NCBI GenBank assembly: GCA_963082975.1
Contig: OY720350.1
Location: forward strand, 18,818,910 to 18,882,909
Reading direction: 5' to 3'
Origin: Labia minor
Taxonomy: Eukaryota; Arthropoda; Insecta; Dermaptera; Spongiphoridae
Length of the DNA: 64,000 nucleotides
The notes beneath the pieces were generated by a model. That model was not told where the DNA came from, made no database searches, and worked only from the letters and a program-made list of their open reading frames with translations. Numbering within the stretch: position 1 is the first letter of the stretch; each line of letters opens with the position of its first letter. Both the position numbers and the translations under genes were made by a program. Shown here piece after piece: positions 61,062 through 64,000 of this stretch.

Positions 61062-61696
61062 CGAGGTCTGGCTATTAAATAACGAGACTACGCGCGCAGA
61101 CGGCCTCCAGGAGAGGGTAGGCGGGAACCTAATGCACCGTTGTACAGCTGGAAGGGTCTACTATTCCAGTACGAGAACACCTGTCTGGCGGTGAAGTAGA
61201 TTTCTTTCCTACGCCGAAAACGATGTGTGACGAAAAACACGAACAATGTATCAATATGAAATTCCTCGAAACTAAGCTGCAATCCATGCACTGGAAGACT
61301 CCTGAATCGCCAAGAATCAAAAAAGCGCGGATGTCGAAGTCAAAATTCAAGGCGATGTTGATGGTTTTCTTCGACATCAACGGCATTGTGATGACTGAAT
61401 GGATTCCAGAGGGGCAGATGGTGAACCAACCCTCCTTACTCCCCTGATTTAGCACCCTGCAACTTCTACCTGTTTCCGAAAATCAAGTCTGCACTAAAGG
61501 GAAGCCGATTCGAGTCGATAGAAGAGGTGAAAAGAAAAACGGCGGAGCTTCTGAAAGGCCTAACAAAAACGACTTCGAACACTGCTTTGAGGCGAGTGGA
61601 GGGGAGTATATTGAGGGGGAAAGTTCGATTATACCATAGGTTTTTTAATTAAACCATTTTTTGTAAGCAGTCTCGTTATTTAATAGCCACATCTCG
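61062..61696 (+). mobile_element. Internally deleted mariner (mariner-F), 635 bp
   Basis: Ends CGAGGTCTGGCTATTAAAT and the other-strand CGAGATGTGGCTATTAAAT, flanked by TA. The plus-strand frame at 61223 reads MCDEKHEQCINMKFL (N-terminus), jumps to ETKLQSMHWKTPESPR, then KKARMSKSKFKAMLMVFFDI and NGIVMTEWIPEGQMVNQ, where a second deletion with a frame change joins PPYSPDLAPCNFYLFPKIK, FESIEEVKRKTAELLKGL and the C-terminus. It keeps the third Asp (SPDLAPC). The first Asp motif (before W-x-H) and the second (QDNAP-type) are both lost in the two deletions. Confidence 0.87.
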
Positions 61697-61698
61697 TA

Positions 61699-63106
61699 TA
61701 AGGAGGGTTGATTCTTATACCACTTCCTAAGTCGTACCACTGACATATAAAAGAAGTGTATTGTTATGATCTTTCGAATTTCTATATTGAAAAGAGCGAT
61801 GCCTAAGTCGTACCTGAATTGTTATTCGTAGCTGGATCGGATTCCTAAGTCGTACCTGAATCAGATTCTTAAGCAGTACCTGGTATGACTTACACACTTA
61901 CTAACAGTATTTTGTTAGTTTAACTTTAAATTAGATAACTGAATTTGTTTCATGAGATTACAAAAGTATTTCTATTGTAACGACAAACTCCAAACCTGAG
62001 GCGTTTTATGTACATGAGAAATGAAAGAAAAGATGATTCCTTGCTCAAAATATGGAACCTGGGTGCATGATTTGTTTACTGGGATTAGCAAAAGGACAAT
62101 GAATTAAGTTTATCAAATGTGTTTGTAAATAATTGAAAAAGCCAAGAAAAATACTTGTGTTTCTTCTTAGGACACATATGTCCTTTTCTCCTTTTTTTAA
62201 GAAAATTTCTAGTGTTCCAAAAATTTTTTTTATTAAATAATTTTATTTTGAGTTTTTATTTCTAATTCTAGATTTTCGAAACCTTCCCCTTCTTATAGTA
62301 GCTGACCTAGCGAACTTCAGACCGCTTTAAAATCAATAAATGTACTCTTAACTTATTTGTTGTATTAAATTCAGTTTGTTATGTATATTATGTATAATAA
62401 ACATACGGTCCAATTATTACAGTCTTGATTTAATTGAAATTTATAACCATTTTAATTTTAATTTATATTTTGTCTTTGTCAACTAATTAAATTGATCAAA
62501 AATTACTACACAGTTATACTTGTTTATTATTTGTTTATTAATGGAATTTATATCTAAATTTTCTTTATTATATGTTTTTTTTACACATCAATTTAAATAT
62601 AAATTTTTCTTTCGAAATAATAGCTCATATAAACATTTATCTAAATATATTCATAGTTTTTGTTAGTTTTTATATTTTTATTTTAAACAAAAATATTTCT
62701 CTATATGATAGTCAGTTAACTTTTTTGCTACACTCTCTTTTATTCCTCCCAGCGCGTTTTAGATATATAAACAAGAGATATCTTTAATATTTGTTCGTGT
62801 CTACTTTTAGCCAGAGGTTTTCGTCTCTATTAAATTTTATTCTCGTTCACTTCACAATTCAACATGGGACGTTATTTTACGAGCTCGAACTTCTACAATA
62901 AGACTAGTCAATAGATAACTGATAGGAAAAACGTAAAACCAGCCTGTTACAAACCAAGTCCGCTCGTTAACTCATTTCGTATTCTCTCACGTTTTATGAT
63001 AATATTTTTATTTTTATTTATTTTCTTTTATCATATTTAAATCAACTGCTGTATATATATATATATAATATATAATGTTTATGAAAATTGTATCATTTTT
63101 ATCACT
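61699..63106. other. Intergenic DNA with dispersed TAAGTCGTACC motif
   Basis: The motif CCTAAGTCGTACC occurs at 61727, 61801 and 61851, with a variant (CTTAAGCAGTACC) at 61869. The remainder is AT-rich with no gene. Confidence 0.5.
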
Positions 63107-63114
63107 CCCTATAG

Positions 63115-63377
63115 CAGTGATTCTCAACCTTATTTTTACCGCGGCACACTTTTAACGGTTTGAAAATTTGGCGGCACAAAAAGAAAAAGATAAGTGTAAA
63201 AGTTATTTAATTATTTACCATATTGAAAAAAGTAGAAAATGTTTAAAAGCCTGATCGCAAAAACATTTTACCTTTTTTACATACACATAAAATAAATAAG
63301 TACTTTTTCTTAATTTGAACTTTATATTTGTAAAATTTGGCTGCACATTTTGAAAATCTTGCGGCACACAAAAGTGC
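63115..63377. mobile_element. hAT MITE (hAT-2 family), diverged copy
   Basis: It starts CAGTGATTCTCAACC and shares ACCGCGGCACACTTTTAA and GGCGGCACAAAAAG with 12616-12811. The right end is degraded (GCGGCACACAAAAGTGC). The flanks CCCTATAG and TGCTATAG agree at 6 of 8 positions. Confidence 0.75.
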
Positions 63378-63385
63378 TGCTATAG

Positions 63386-63824
63386 AATTAAGATTTATAT
63401 ATTTTTTTATGAATTATTTGTTTATCCATGTTATATGATAGATATATATTTTTTGGATAATGGTAATTTCAATTTGAAAAAAAAAAATCTTAAAAATTAT
63501 AAGATTAGATAACATCAAATTAGAATTCAAGATAACTTTCAAATAAAATTCTTCTAGTAAGAAATTTGTGGTGTTAAGTTTCAATAACGATTGAGGTGAG
63601 TAGAAAGACGACACCAATAGGGCGACGATACAAGAAAAGGGCAGGCTCAAATTTACCCGCATCGGATTCTTAATACAATGTGATTCTCTATCAGCATTTT
63701 GTCAACTCCTCCTCTTTATCTTTATTAAAATGAATAGGGAAATAAATTTATAAGCCAAAACACACAATTTGAATATACATATAAAATAAAGAATTTGTGT
63801 GTATAGATTAAATCGAAATATTCG
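63386..63824. other. AT-rich intergenic DNA
   Basis: An 82-codon minus-strand frame (63414-63662) is A/T-driven; no gene called. Confidence 0.5.
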
Positions 63825-63960
63825 AGACTGCATAACAAGGAATTGCATGACGTCTATCCAGACTTAGAGTAATCAAATTGAGAATGTTGGATGGGTGTAA
63901 CTCAGGATGCGACCAAGAACCTTCAAGTTTTGTATAGTCATAAAGATAGATAGATAATTA
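63825..63960 (+). pseudogene. Reverse transcriptase C-terminal scrap
   Basis: RLHNKELHDVYPDLE parallels GRLHNKKLHGLSAS of D2. WMGVTQDATKNLQVLYSHK before a stop parallels the usual WMDVAQDRDKW...NL ending. Intervening residues are deleted and stops occur. Confidence 0.6.
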
Positions 63961-64000
63961 AAAGAGTTATTGGAAATGGAAAGTTGATCAAATAGAAAAA

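Overview
This window looks like gene-poor, strongly AT-rich nuclear DNA from an arthropod. I infer this from the resident transposons: mariner, pogo-like, piggyBac, hAT, Helentron-type HINEs, a non-LTR retrotransposon of RTE-like appearance and a tRNA-type SINE. Insect or crustacean cannot be settled from the sequence. I found no host protein-coding gene I can defend. Recognisable protein similarity is confined to broken transposases and reverse transcriptases. There is no sign of bacterial or organellar DNA.

Layout. 1-13 kb: a pogo-like MITE, two small hAT MITEs, a 2.9 kb decayed retroelement (D1), a 1.4 kb hAT element with an 8-bp target duplication, and an inverted pair of HINE-A elements. 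13-24 kb: a SINE with a 17-bp target duplication, more HINE-A copies, reverse-transcriptase scraps, two HINE-B copies, and a 484-bp inverted-repeat element holding a TATA/initiator-like promoter. 24-28 kb: a deleted mariner next to a 2.7 kb piggyBac (TTAA duplication, 15-bp perfect terminal repeats) that has lost its catalytic core and has a retroelement fragment inside a possible 5' intron. 28-42 kb: a palindrome with 376-bp arms, a hAT MITE, HINE-A and HINE-B copies, a hairpin-rich repeat (family C) with a tRNA-like relic, a retroelement copy (D3) flanked by an exact 83-bp duplication, a fold-back mariner MITE and another HINE-B.

42-49 kb is the most unusual region. It holds one 6.67 kb fold-back element bounded by the duplication CCGCTTG, with near-identical 344-bp termini. 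Its arms are built from 308-bp satellite units, about 11 on the left and about 6 inverted on the right, with no length change between units. It resembles Drosophila Galileo (P superfamily) in architecture and duplication length, and it sits inside an older, degenerate inverted repeat. 50-64 kb: three HINE-A copies, a second fold-back mariner MITE, two more internally deleted mariners, an interrupted SINE, a hAT MITE and a last reverse-transcriptase scrap.

No genes here act in a pathway. The common theme is non-autonomous elements: every DNA element with protein traces has lost its catalytic core but kept its ends, so mobility would have to come from transposases encoded elsewhere. Copy relations (shared frameshift in D1/D3, shared 5' flank in two HINE-A copies, higher-order repeats in the fold-back arms) give a relative history of the locus.
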